Source of the DNA: Brachybacterium sp042666875
GTDB lineage: Bacteria > Actinomycetota > Actinomycetes > Actinomycetales > Dermabacteraceae
Direction of reading: 5' to 3'
DNA: 64,000 bases
NCBI RefSeq assembly: GCF_042666875.1
Contig: NZ_JBHTCX010000007.1
Location: 1 to 64,000 of the forward strand
Part shown: positions 44,103 through 52,694 of the stretch, piece by piece
Position numbering within the stretch: the stretch's first letter is position 1
Layout: the number at the start of each line of letters is the position of its first letter
Program-made: the position numbers and the translations under genes
The notes under the pieces: model-generated
What the model was told of the DNA's origin: nothing
What the model saw: only the letters and a program-made list of their open reading frames with translations
Databases searched by the model: none

Positions 44103-45119
44103 TTGAGCACCACCGACGTCGAGCCAGACACGCCGGAGGCCCCTCCGGCCTCCCTCAGGAGCAGCAATCGCCGCTTCGGGGACTCCCTCTTCTCCTATCT
44201 GAGCATCGGCTCGGGCGTCCTCATCTTCCTGACCCTCGCCGCGGTGGCCATCTTCCTCGGCAGCGAATCGGTGCCGGCCATCCGCGTCAGCACCGAGGTC
44301 GTCGGCGAGGCCGAGGGGGAGTTCTCGCTGGTCTCCTACACGCTGCCGTACATCTTCGGCACCGTGCTGGCCGCGGCCATGGCTCTGGCCATGGCGATCC
44401 CCGTCGCCATGGGCATCGCGCTGTTCATCTCGCACTACGCGCCGCGCAAGATGGCCTCCGGTCTCGGCTACATGATCGATCTGCTGGCCGCCGTGCCCTC
44501 CGTGGTCTACGGACTCTGGGGCGGTATCTGGCTGGTCCCCAAGCTCGAGCCGCTGTACAAGCTCCTCAACAGCACGCTGGGCAGCTGGCCCGTCTGGCCC
44601 GAGTTCATCCCCTGGGTCGGAGGGGACCCGGTGATCGCTCTGTTCGCCGGGGATCCGACGGCCCCCATGAACAACCTCGCCTCCGCCTCGGTGGTGCTGG
44701 CCGTGATGGTGCTGCCGATCATCACCGCAGTCGCCCGCGAGGTGTTCCTGCAGACGCCGCGCCTCCAGGAGGAGGCGGCTCTGGCGCTCGGGGCGACCCG
44801 CTGGGAGACCGTGCGCACCGTGGTGCTGCCCTTCGGTCGCAGCGGCGTGGTCGCCGCCTCCATGCTCGGGCTCGGCCGCGCGCTGGGAGAGACCATGGCC
44901 GTGCTGATGATCCTGGCGCCCGGGGCCACCTTCTCCTTCCACATCCTCGAGGTGGGCAGGCACCAGACCATCGCCGCGAACATCGCCTCCCGGCAGGCCG
45001 AGGCGTCCGGCGTCGACATGTCCCTGCTGATCTTCGTGGGCCTGGTGCTGTTCGTGCTGACGTTCATCATCAACGCCCTCGCCCGCTGGATCGTCGCGCG
45101 CAGCGGCGTGCAGAGCTGA
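44103..45119 (+). CDS. pstC: Phosphate ABC transporter permease PstC
   Basis: A 338-residue permease with six hydrophobic segments and the coupling motif EEAALALGATRWETVRTVVLP. It forms the membrane channel with PstA. It starts with a rare TTG preceded by GAGGAAGG, 108 bases after pstS; no terminator is evident between. Confidence 0.95.
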   Translation: MSTTDVEPDTPEAPPASLRSSNRRFGDSLFSYLSIGSGVLIFLTLAAVAIFLGSESVPAIRVSTEVVGEAEGEFSLVSYTLPYIFGTVLAAAMALAMAIPVAMGIALFISHYAPRKMASGLGYMIDLLAAVPSVVYGLWGGIWLVPKLEPLYKLLNSTLGSWPVWPEFIPWVGGDPVIALFAGDPTAPMNNLASASVVLAVMVLPIITAVAREVFLQTPRLQEEAALALGATRWETVRTVVLPFGRSGVVAASMLGLGRALGETMAVLMILAPGATFSFHILEVGRHQTIAANIASRQAEASGVDMSLLIFVGLVLFVLTFIINALARWIVARSGVQS

Positions 45120-45126
45120 GGTCCTC

Positions 45127-46290
45127 ATGAGCTCCACAACCACCACCGAGAACACCTCCGTCCGACGTCGCCACGACGAGCGCCGGCTGCCCTGGTACCA
45201 CCTGCTCCTGACCGGCCTGGCCGGCCTGCTGGTGGCCATCGCCATCCTGGCGATCTTCGACGGCCTCTCCATCGCCTCGGCGATCGTGCTGGGCTTCCTC
45301 CTCCATCTCGTCTTCGGCTACACCTACTCCCGTATCCGGGAAGGTCGCCGCTGGGCGATGGACCGGCTGATGATGCTGACCGTGATCGGCGCCTTCGCGG
45401 TCTCGATGTTCCCCCTGCTCTCGCTGCTGTGGGAGGTGGTCGGCCGCGGCCTGGTCCGTGCGGTCGAAGCCGCACCCACTCCCTTCTCCTTCTGGACCGA
45501 TTCCATGTCCGGCGTGATCGGCGGCGCCGACGCAGGCGGTGTGCTCCATGCGGCGGTCGGCACACTGCTGATCACCCTGTGGGCCTCGATCATCTCCATC
45601 CCGATCGGCCTGTTCACGGCCATCTTCCTGGTCGAGTACGCGGACGTGGGCTGGCGCAGGGTCCTGGGGCAGGGGGTGACGTTCCTCGTCGACGTGATGA
45701 CCGGTATCCCCTCGATCGTCGCCGGTCTGTTCGGCTTGGCGCTGTTCATCGCCTTCATGCCGGACGACAGCGTGCGCATGGGCATCATGGGCGCCGTGGC
45801 ACTGTCGCTGCTGATGATCCCCACCGTGGTGCGCTCGAGCGAAGAGATGCTGCGGCTGGTCCCGATGGACCTGCGCGAGGCCTCCTACGCCCTGGGCGTG
45901 CCGAAGTGGCTGACCATCGTCAAGGTCGTGCTGCGTACGGCCATCGCGGGCCTGACCACCGGCGTCACCCTCGCCATCGCCCGCGTCATCGGCGAGACCG
46001 CGCCTCTGCTGCTGACGGTCGGCATGGTGACGGGCGTGAACTGGAACATGTTCGACGGACGCATGGCGACCCTGCCGACGTTCATCAACCAGCAGTACCG
46101 CGCGGGCAGTGCGAACTGCATGAACGATACGGTGAGGAATCCGATCACCGATGAGGTCTACAACTGCTCGATCACGACGAACATCGACCGTGCGTGGGCG
46201 GCGGCCTTCACCCTCATCCTCATCGTGATGGTGCTCAACATCGTCGCCCGCCTGGTCAGCTACTACTTCTCCCCGAAGCTCAGCCGCTGA
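45127..46290 (+). CDS. pstA: Phosphate ABC transporter permease PstA
   Basis: A 387-residue permease. It is longer than most PstA proteins because two extra N-terminal hydrophobic helices (about 26-65) precede the six-helix core. The EAA motif reads REASYALGVPKWLTIVKVVL. The loop near the C-terminus contains two cysteines (NCMNDTV and YNCSITT) that may be paired. Seven bases after pstC. Confidence 0.95.
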   Translation: MSSTTTTENTSVRRRHDERRLPWYHLLLTGLAGLLVAIAILAIFDGLSIASAIVLGFLLHLVFGYTYSRIREGRRWAMDRLMMLTVIGAFAVSMFPLLSLLWEVVGRGLVRAVEAAPTPFSFWTDSMSGVIGGADAGGVLHAAVGTLLITLWASIISIPIGLFTAIFLVEYADVGWRRVLGQGVTFLVDVMTGIPSIVAGLFGLALFIAFMPDDSVRMGIMGAVALSLLMIPTVVRSSEEMLRLVPMDLREASYALGVPKWLTIVKVVLRTAIAGLTTGVTLAIARVIGETAPLLLTVGMVTGVNWNMFDGRMATLPTFINQQYRAGSANCMNDTVRNPITDEVYNCSITTNIDRAWAAAFTLILIVMVLNIVARLVSYYFSPKLSR

Positions 46291-46317
46291 GCCGAAGCCC
46301 CACGCGAAAGGACCCTG

Positions 46318-47103
46318 ATGGCAGCCCCTCAGCCCATCAACGTCGAGGATCTCGACATCTATTACGGCGACTTCCTGGCCGTGGAAGGCGTGGACGTCCA
46401 GATCCGGCCCCGCTCGGTGACGGCCCTGATCGGCCCCTCCGGCTGCGGCAAGTCGACGTTCCTGCGCACCCTGAACCGTATGCACGAGGTCATCCCCGGT
46501 GCCTACGCCAAGGGCAAGGTCGAGATCAACGGCGAGGACATCTACGACCCGAGGATCGACCCGGTCAACGTGCGGCGCCGCGTCGGCATGGTGTTCCAGA
46601 AGGCGAACCCCTTCCCGACCATGTCGATCCGCGACAACGTGCTGGCGGGCGTGAAGCTCAACAACCGTCGCATGTCGAAGAACGCCGCTGACGAGCTGGC
46701 CGAGCAGGCACTGCGGGGCGCCAACCTCTGGGAAGAGGTCAAGGACCGTCTGGACCGGCCCGGCATGGGTCTCTCCGGCGGCCAGCAGCAGCGCCTGTGC
46801 ATCGCCCGCACCATCGCCGTCCGCCCCGAGGTCGTCCTCATGGACGAGCCCTGCTCAGCCCTGGACCCGATCTCGACGCTCGCGATCGAGGACCTGATCC
46901 ACGAGCTGAAGCAGGAGTACACGATCGTGATCGTGACGCACAACATGCAGCAGGCCTCGCGCGTCTCCGATCGCACCGGCTTCTTCAACATCGCGGGCAC
47001 CGGCAAGCCCGGCCACCTGATCGAGGTCGACGACACCGAGAAGATGTTCACCAACCCCTCGAACAAGGAGACGGAGGACTACATCTCCGGCCGCTTCGGC
47101 TGA
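46318..47103 (+). CDS. pstB: Phosphate ABC transporter ATPase PstB
   Basis: A 261-residue ATPase. Walker A GPSGCGKST (39-47), signature LSGGQQQR, Walker B VVLMDEPCSALDPIS and the switch His in VTHNMQQ are all present. No phoU follows, unlike many pst operons. Confidence 0.97.
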   Translation: MAAPQPINVEDLDIYYGDFLAVEGVDVQIRPRSVTALIGPSGCGKSTFLRTLNRMHEVIPGAYAKGKVEINGEDIYDPRIDPVNVRRRVGMVFQKANPFPTMSIRDNVLAGVKLNNRRMSKNAADELAEQALRGANLWEEVKDRLDRPGMGLSGGQQQRLCIARTIAVRPEVVLMDEPCSALDPISTLAIEDLIHELKQEYTIVIVTHNMQQASRVSDRTGFFNIAGTGKPGHLIEVDDTEKMFTNPSNKETEDYISGRFG

Positions 47104-47130
47104 GAGCCGTCCTCCACCCACAGTCTGACG

Positions 47131-47160
47131 TCGGCCCCGGGAGATCGATCCCGGGGCCGA
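47131..47160 (+). terminator. Terminator after pstB
   Basis: A perfect 12-bp stem TCGGCCCCGGGA/TCCCGGGGCCGA with a 6-base loop, 28 bases after the pstB stop. No T-run follows, which is common for terminators in high-GC actinobacteria. Confidence 0.7.
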
Positions 47161-47195
47161 TGCGCGTCCACGGGCGGGCCGACGATCCTGGGCGC

Positions 47196-48089
47196 ATGAA
47201 CACCGCACCGAACCCTCATCCCGCGGCGGCTCCGGCCCGCTACCCGGCACCGGCCCAGCATGCGGGCCCGCCTCATGCCGCCGCCGCTCAGAACGGGGCT
47301 CCCGCTCAGGCCGTCCCGATGCGCCCGGCCCCGGTGCTCTCCGCCCGGCGCCTGATCATGACCTACGGTGCCGCCGGGGCCGCGACCCATGCTCTGGACG
47401 GAGTGGACCTCGATATCGGTCGCGCCGACTCGCTGGCCGTGATGGGCCCTTCGGGCTGCGGCAAGACCACGCTGCTGCACATCCTGGCGGGGATCCTGCG
47501 GCCGACGTCCGGCAGCGTCGAGCACGACGGCACCGATCTCGCCGCCCTCGGTGACCGCAAGCGGACCCGTCTGCGCCGCGACGACTTCGGCTTCGTCTTC
47601 CAGGACGGCCAGCTGCTGCCGGAGCTGACCGCGCTGGAGAACGTGATCCTGCCGCGCATGCTGGCGGGCACCTCCCGCCGCGCCGCGACCGCTGAGGCCG
47701 CCTCCTGGCTGGACCGCCTCGGGCTGCAGGGCATGCACGACCGTCGTCCCACCCAGCTCTCCGGCGGCCAGGCCCAGCGCGTCGCGATCGCCCGCGCCCT
47801 GGCCGGAGGTCCCTCGGTCGTCTTCGCCGACGAGCCCACCGGCGCCCTCGACCAGGCCACCGGCCAGGCGGTGCTGAACATCCTGGTGGAGTCCTGCCGC
47901 GATTCCGGCGCCAGCCTGGTGATGGTCACCCACGACTCCTCGGTCGCCGCCGCCTGCCGCCGCACCGTGACCATGCGAGACGGGCGCATCGCCCAGGAGT
48001 TCTTCCGCCCGGAGACCGCCGAGCCGTCCACTGACCACGGTGCCGGCCAGTACGCAGCCTCGGGCCCCGGTCAGGCGGTGTCCCGATGA
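47196..48089 (+). CDS. ABC exporter ATPase (MacB/LolD type)
   Basis: A 297-residue ATPase with Walker A GPSGCGKTT, signature LSGGQAQRVAIARAL, Walker B VVFADEPTGALD and the switch VTHD. The ATHALDGVDLDI start and EPTGALD are typical of MacB-type exporters for peptides or lipoproteins. The first 45 residues are Pro/Ala-rich. The true start may be internal (MRPAPVLSARRL). Overlaps its permease gene by 4 bases. Confidence 0.85.
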   Translation: MNTAPNPHPAAAPARYPAPAQHAGPPHAAAAQNGAPAQAVPMRPAPVLSARRLIMTYGAAGAATHALDGVDLDIGRADSLAVMGPSGCGKTTLLHILAGILRPTSGSVEHDGTDLAALGDRKRTRLRRDDFGFVFQDGQLLPELTALENVILPRMLAGTSRRAATAEAASWLDRLGLQGMHDRRPTQLSGGQAQRVAIARALAGGPSVVFADEPTGALDQATGQAVLNILVESCRDSGASLVMVTHDSSVAAACRRTVTMRDGRIAQEFFRPETAEPSTDHGAGQYAASGPGQAVSR

Positions 48090-49438
48090 GGGCGCTGCTC
48101 GCGACCGCCCCGCTCCTGCTGCGCCGGCGCGGCGCCCTCGCGGACATCCTGCCGGTCATCGCGTTCACCGCCTCCACCGCCATCACCGCGACCGTCATCG
48201 GGGGCGCAGCGGCCTTCGTCGGCCGTATGCCCTCCGGAGCCGGGCCGGGAACCGGCGGCGAGGCGGAGATCATGGGCACGCTCGTGATCTGCGCGATGAT
48301 CGCTTCCGTACTCCTGGTGCCCAGTGCCATCGGCCTGGGCGGATCCGCCGCCCGGCTCTCCCTCGCCCGGCGCGAGCGTGACCTGGCCACCATGCGCCTG
48401 GTCGGCGGGACCAGTGGCCAGGTGGGCTCCGTGGCGGTGCTCGACGTCGCCGCTCAGGCACTGCTCGGCGGCGTTCTCGGCATCGGCGTCCACGTCGCCG
48501 TCACCCCGGCGCTGACCCGGCTGGACTTCGGGATCACCCCGTTCACGACGGCGGACCTGCTGATGCCGTGGTGGGCCTACCCGCTGCTGGTGCTCGGCCT
48601 CGTCCTGCTCGCCGTCGGTTCGGCCGCCGTGTCCCTGACGGGCGTGGTGCTCAGCCCGCTGGGCGTCGCCCGGGATTCGCGCGTGGTGCGCATGTCCGTG
48701 ATCCGCGTGATCCTCTGGGCGGCTCTGATCGTGGGCTTCTTCGCCTTCATGCAGATCGGTCCGGCCCTCCTGGGCCAGTCCGGCAACATCGGGGCCGCGC
48801 TGGCGATCATGGTCCTGTTCATCGGAGCGATCGTCGCCGGTGTGAACGTGGTGGGCCCGTTCATCGTCTGGATCGCCGCGCTGGCACTGGCGAGGCTCGC
48901 CCCCACACCGTCGCTGCTGGTGGGTGCTCGCCGCCTGGCTGCAGATCCCAGGGCCGGCTGGCGCGCCGTCTCAGGCATCACCTTCGCTCTGGTCATCGCC
49001 GGGTTCCTGACCGTGCTCTCGCTGCTGTCGCAGACCGCGAGCGCGGAGGAGCAGATGCTGATGACGGCCATGTTCACCGGCGGGATCCTCACCCTCGGCA
49101 TCGCCGCGGTGCTCGCAGCCGTGAGCACGGGAGTGACCCAGACCGCTCAGGTCATCGACCAGGCGCCCACGCTGCGCGCCCAGCACATCGCCGGCGCCGA
49201 GGTCGGCCAGCTGCACCGGGCCCGGATCGCGGAGATCTCGGTGCCTGTGGCGCTGAGCTCGATCCTCGCCACCGGCACCGCGCTGATGGTCGTCTCGGCC
49301 GTCTTCGGCGGCGCCCCGAACAACCCGATGGGCGCGGTCCAGTACGTGCTGTGCGTGCTGGGAGCCTATGCGCTGGTCATCGCCGCCGTGCTCGTCGCCT
49401 CGCCGCTGGTCAGGCGCTACGCGCTGCGGGCGGTCTGA
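48086..49438 (+). CDS. FtsX-like ABC exporter permease
   Basis: A 450-residue membrane protein with about ten hydrophobic segments and the FtsX/MacB-type stretch ARRERDLATMRLVGGTSGQV. It pairs with the upstream ATPase (ATGA overlap). No regulator or peptide precursor gene lies nearby, so the cargo is unknown. Confidence 0.8.
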   Translation: MRALLATAPLLLRRRGALADILPVIAFTASTAITATVIGGAAAFVGRMPSGAGPGTGGEAEIMGTLVICAMIASVLLVPSAIGLGGSAARLSLARRERDLATMRLVGGTSGQVGSVAVLDVAAQALLGGVLGIGVHVAVTPALTRLDFGITPFTTADLLMPWWAYPLLVLGLVLLAVGSAAVSLTGVVLSPLGVARDSRVVRMSVIRVILWAALIVGFFAFMQIGPALLGQSGNIGAALAIMVLFIGAIVAGVNVVGPFIVWIAALALARLAPTPSLLVGARRLAADPRAGWRAVSGITFALVIAGFLTVLSLLSQTASAEEQMLMTAMFTGGILTLGIAAVLAAVSTGVTQTAQVIDQAPTLRAQHIAGAEVGQLHRARIAEISVPVALSSILATGTALMVVSAVFGGAPNNPMGAVQYVLCVLGAYALVIAAVLVASPLVRRYALRAV

Positions 49439-49595
49439 GGGCCGGGGCGGCCGTCGGGTGCGGCCCGGCCGGGCTGGCTCCGGACCTGTGCGCCCAGCGG
49501 CCGGCTCCGGGCCCTCCCGCCGCGCCGCCGGTTCGGATCTCGCGCCCTGCCGCTGGTGCGGACCTCGGGACCCACCGCGGCGGGGGAGCGGCTAC

Positions 49596-49601
49596 TACGC
49601 T
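49596..49601 (+). promoter_or_regulatory. -10 hexamer TACGCT of the rhodanese gene
   Basis: TACGCT ends 7 bases before the ATG at 49609. A GGAGG lies within the 7-base gap, so either leaderless or conventional initiation is possible. Confidence 0.4.
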
Positions 49602-49608
49602 GGAGGCC

Positions 49609-49935
49609 ATGAACTCCGACTCCGTCGCCCCCGCCGCCGTCCCTGAGAACGCGCACCTGATCGACGTGCGCGAGCAGTCCGAATGGGATGCGGGCCATGC
49701 CCCGAACGCACAGCACCTGCCCGCCAGTTCCCTGCTGGAGAACCTCGACAAGATCCCGGAGGACGACTCCGAGCTGTACATCGTCTGCCGCAGCGGCGGC
49801 CGCAGCGCTCAGGTCACGCAGTGGCTGAACACCAACGGCTTCGAGGCGATCAACGTCGCCGGCGGCATGGACATGTGGTTCGAGTCCGGCCTGCCCATGG
49901 AGTCCGAGGGCGACGGCGAGCCCTACGTCCTCTGA
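49609..49935 (+). CDS. Rhodanese-like sulfurtransferase
   Basis: A 108-residue single-domain rhodanese. The segment HLIDVREQSEWDAGHAPNA and the active-site loop VCRSGGRS with the catalytic cysteine are present, and GGMDMWFESGLP closes the domain. Such proteins transfer sulfane sulfur; the acceptor is unknown. Confidence 0.9.
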   Translation: MNSDSVAPAAVPENAHLIDVREQSEWDAGHAPNAQHLPASSLLENLDKIPEDDSELYIVCRSGGRSAQVTQWLNTNGFEAINVAGGMDMWFESGLPMESEGDGEPYVL

Positions 49936-49962
49936 GCGGCCCGCTCAGGAAGGGTCACCCGC

Positions 49963-50733
49963 TCAGGTGGGGATGACGCTCTGGAGCAGGGCGTAGCCCA
50001 CGAAGGCGAAGACGTCGAGCAGGGTGTGTGCGATCACCAGGGGCATGGTGCGCCGTGTGCGCCGGTAGAACTCCCCGAAGACGAGCCCCATCGCGAGGTT
50101 CGCGAGCCCCGGGCCGATGCCCTGGTAGGTGTGGTACGCACCGCGCACCAGGGCCGAGACCACGATGGTCCGCCTCGATGACCAGCCCAGTCGCTCGAGG
50201 CGATCGAAGAGATAGCCGACCATGATCACCTCTTCGAGCACGGCGTTCTTGACCGCGTGCAGCACCAGCACGGGCACCGTCCACCAGTGGGTGTCCAGGG
50301 CGGCGGGGATGACCTCGACGGTCGCCCCGAGGGCTCGGCCCACGTAGTAGATGACCAGCCCCGGCAGGCCGATGCCTGCGGTCAGCGCCACGCCCCATGC
50401 CAGGTCCCGGCTCCATCGGCCCAGGTCCATGCCCAGCTCCCGCAGCGCCCGGGAGAAGGTCCCGGCGCTCAGGGTCAGCAGCAGCACCACCAGTGCGACC
50501 GGCATCAGATCGAAGAGGATCGAGAGCAGCTGGTAGAGCAGATCGACCCATGGGTTCTCCCGCAACGAGGGATTCAGGGCGGTGGACTGATCGGCCAGAG
50601 GACCGGCCGCGAGTGCCTGGGCGAGGGCGAGCAGCGAGTACACCGCGCTCTGGCCGAGGGACAGGGCGAGGACGATCAGCACCTCTGCCCGCAGCCAGCG
50701 GGTGTTTCCGACCATGGTGTGCACAGGGCACAT
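49963..50733 (-). CDS. CPBP-family intramembrane protease
   Basis: A 256-residue protein with about eight hydrophobic segments. The CAAX protease/bacteriocin-processing motifs appear as LEEVIMVGYLFDRL, VRGAYHTYQGIG and AHTLLDVFAF. The first motif departs from the family EExxxR: the Arg position is Val. Initiation may instead be at 50715. Convergent with the rhodanese gene. Confidence 0.82.
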   Translation of the reverse strand: MCPVHTMVGNTRWLRAEVLIVLALSLGQSAVYSLLALAQALAAGPLADQSTALNPSLRENPWVDLLYQLLSILFDLMPVALVVLLLTLSAGTFSRALRELGMDLGRWSRDLAWGVALTAGIGLPGLVIYYVGRALGATVEVIPAALDTHWWTVPVLVLHAVKNAVLEEVIMVGYLFDRLERLGWSSRRTIVVSALVRGAYHTYQGIGPGLANLAMGLVFGEFYRRTRRTMPLVIAHTLLDVFAFVGYALLQSVIPT

Positions 50734-50835
50734 GCTCCCACCACGGGGCGCGAGAAATGGGGCGCAAGGCGCGGGGCGCGGGGCGCGGACACAGCGCACG
50801 ATCGACGGGAACGCCGCCGTGGCAGACTCGGAATC

Positions 50836-51561
50836 ATGACGACGACTACTGCGAATCCCGACTCCACCAGCGCGTCCCGCCCCACCGTCCTGATCACGGG
50901 CGCCTCCCGCGGCATCGGCCGGGCCGTCGCCGAGGAGCTCGCTGCCGATCACCACCTGGTCCTGGGAGGCCGCTCCCTCCGCGACCTCGAGGAGCTCGCC
51001 GCGACCTTCCCGTCCGCCGAGCCCTTCGCCGCCGACCTCACCGACTCCGCCGCCGCTGCCCGCGCCGCCGAGGCCCTCGACCTGCCCCACGGCCTGGCGG
51101 GTCTCGCCCATTCCGCCGGGATCCTGGTCCGGGGTCGCATCGAGGAGCTCACGGCCGAGGACTGGACCCGCTCCTTCACGGCCAATGTCACCGCGGTCGC
51201 CGACCTCACGCGCCTGCTGCTGCCCGCGCTGCGCACCGCCCGGGGCACGGTGGTCGCGATCAACTCCGGATCGGGGTACAACTCCGGTCCGGGCGGCAGC
51301 GCGTACGCGGCCTCGAAGTTCGCGCTGCGCGCGGTCACCGACGCCCTGCGCGCCGAGGAGCGCGAGCACGGCGTCCGGGTCAGCTCCGTCCACCCCGGGC
51401 GCACCGCTACGGACATGCAGCGTCAGCTGCGCAGCGACGAGGGCGGTGAGTACCGCGAAGAGGACTACATGCGGCCCGAGACCGTCGCGGCCACCGTCGC
51501 CCTGGCGCTGCGGCTGCCAGCCGACGCCAACATCGACGAGCTGTCCGTGCGCCCCCGCTGA
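50836..51561 (+). CDS. Short-chain dehydrogenase/reductase
   Basis: A 241-residue SDR. Cofactor motif TGASRGIG, a catalytic SGSGYNSG region, the active Tyr/Lys in YAASKFALRA and the C-terminal SSVHPGRTATDM agree with classical SDRs. HSAG replaces the usual NNAG. Substrate unknown. Confidence 0.88.
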   Translation: MTTTTANPDSTSASRPTVLITGASRGIGRAVAEELAADHHLVLGGRSLRDLEELAATFPSAEPFAADLTDSAAAARAAEALDLPHGLAGLAHSAGILVRGRIEELTAEDWTRSFTANVTAVADLTRLLLPALRTARGTVVAINSGSGYNSGPGGSAYAASKFALRAVTDALRAEEREHGVRVSSVHPGRTATDMQRQLRSDEGGEYREEDYMRPETVAATVALALRLPADANIDELSVRPR

Positions 51562-51627
51562 GGACAGCAGTTGCCGCTCGGTCGATCGCGGAAGGATCGT
51601 GCGGTGCCGGTCCGGACGCCGAACCGC

Positions 51628-52302
51628 TCAGGCGTTCAGCCGGCCCGGCCCGGACACGGTCGGGTCACCGGCGATGCGGTAGCGCCACGGATACAGGCCC
51701 GGATCCGAGGCCTCCTCGCGCAGCCCGATCCGTGGTCCCGCCGCGAGCCGGGGATGGGGCATGAAAGGTTCTTCGCCCGGATGCTCGCCGTCGGCCCGGT
51801 CCGCCGGATCCACCCGCCCCAACAGGTGCACGCCGCTGCCGGGATCGCACAGGTCCAGCCCGTCGTCGGCGAAGGTGATCCCGCAGGCCACGGTGGCGCG
51901 ACCCGGCCCGCGGGCGAGGTCCCGGTCGCTGCGGCACACGCCGGTGGCACGACGGCGGCGATACGCCTCCTCGACGCCGTCGACCACCTGGCCGGCGCGG
52001 ATCAGGCACCCGGTCCCGGTGCCCTCGGCGTCGGCGACCACGTTCATGCACGAGTGCAGCCCCATGTGCCGGTACACGTACAGGTGCCCGGGCGGGCCGA
52101 ACATGGTGGCATTGCGTGCGGTCCGGCCGCGGAAGGCATGGGAGCCGGGATCCTCCGCGCCGACGTAGGCCTCGACCTCGGTGATGCGCAGGGCGGTCCC
52201 GCGGCCGACGAGGACGCAACCCAGGAGCAGCGGCGCCAGCTCCAGCACCGGCCGGTCGAAGAAGGAGCGGGGCAGAGGCGCCGGCGGACGCGTGGCGGTC
52301 AC
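51628..52302 (-). CDS. mpg: 3-methyladenine DNA glycosylase (AAG/MPG family)
   Basis: A 224-residue alkylbase glycosylase. The signature ITEVEAYVGAEDPGSHAFRG contains the catalytic Glu, and GPPGHLYVYRHMGLHSCMNVV follows as two adjoining segments. It excises 3-methyladenine and hypoxanthine. The GTG start overlaps the stop of the CsoR-type gene (GTGA). Confidence 0.92.
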   Translation of the reverse strand: MTATRPPAPLPRSFFDRPVLELAPLLLGCVLVGRGTALRITEVEAYVGAEDPGSHAFRGRTARNATMFGPPGHLYVYRHMGLHSCMNVVADAEGTGTGCLIRAGQVVDGVEEAYRRRRATGVCRSDRDLARGPGRATVACGITFADDGLDLCDPGSGVHLLGRVDPADRADGEHPGEEPFMPHPRLAAGPRIGLREEASDPGLYPWRYRIAGDPTVSGPGRLNA

Positions 52303-52694
52303 TTCATGAGCCGTTTGACGGCGCCCATGATCTCGTCCATCTTGCGATCCAGCTCCTCGGTGTCCCCGGAGTCGGCCGCGTCGTGGACGCAGTGGTGGAT
52401 GTGGTCATCGACCAGACCGAGGGCGACCGACTGCAGGGCCTTGGTCACCGCGGAGACCTGGGTCAGTACGTCGATGCAGTAGGTGTCGTCCTCGACCATG
52501 CGGTGCAGTCCGCGCACCTGACCCTCGATGAGCTTGAGCCGGCGCAGGTAGGGCGCCTTGTTGCCGTGGTACCCGGGGTCGCCGTGGGTGCCGTGGTCGC
52601 CGGGCTCGGGGGAGGGGACCGCAGCGGCGTCGACGTCGGTGGCGTCAGCCTCGTCGGCGCCTGTCGTCTCCATCGGGGTGTCGTCGGGTGTCAT
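52299..52694 (-). CDS. csoR: CsoR-family metal-sensing repressor with His-rich N-terminus
   Basis: A 131-residue protein. The CsoR domain (about 45-131) has the Cu(I) ligand set Cys73, His98 and Cys102 in TYCIDVLTQ and DDHIHHC. A 44-residue acidic N-terminal extension ends in a His-rich stretch (DHGTHGDPGYHGN). It is translationally coupled to purB (ATGA) and mpg (GTGA), an unusual place for a copper sensor; no copA or copZ lies in the window. A persulfide- or formaldehyde-sensing relative is less likely given the C-H-C set. Confidence 0.85.
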   Translation of the reverse strand: MTPDDTPMETTGADEADATDVDAAAVPSPEPGDHGTHGDPGYHGNKAPYLRRLKLIEGQVRGLHRMVEDDTYCIDVLTQVSAVTKALQSVALGLVDDHIHHCVHDAADSGDTEELDRKMDEIMGAVKRLMK

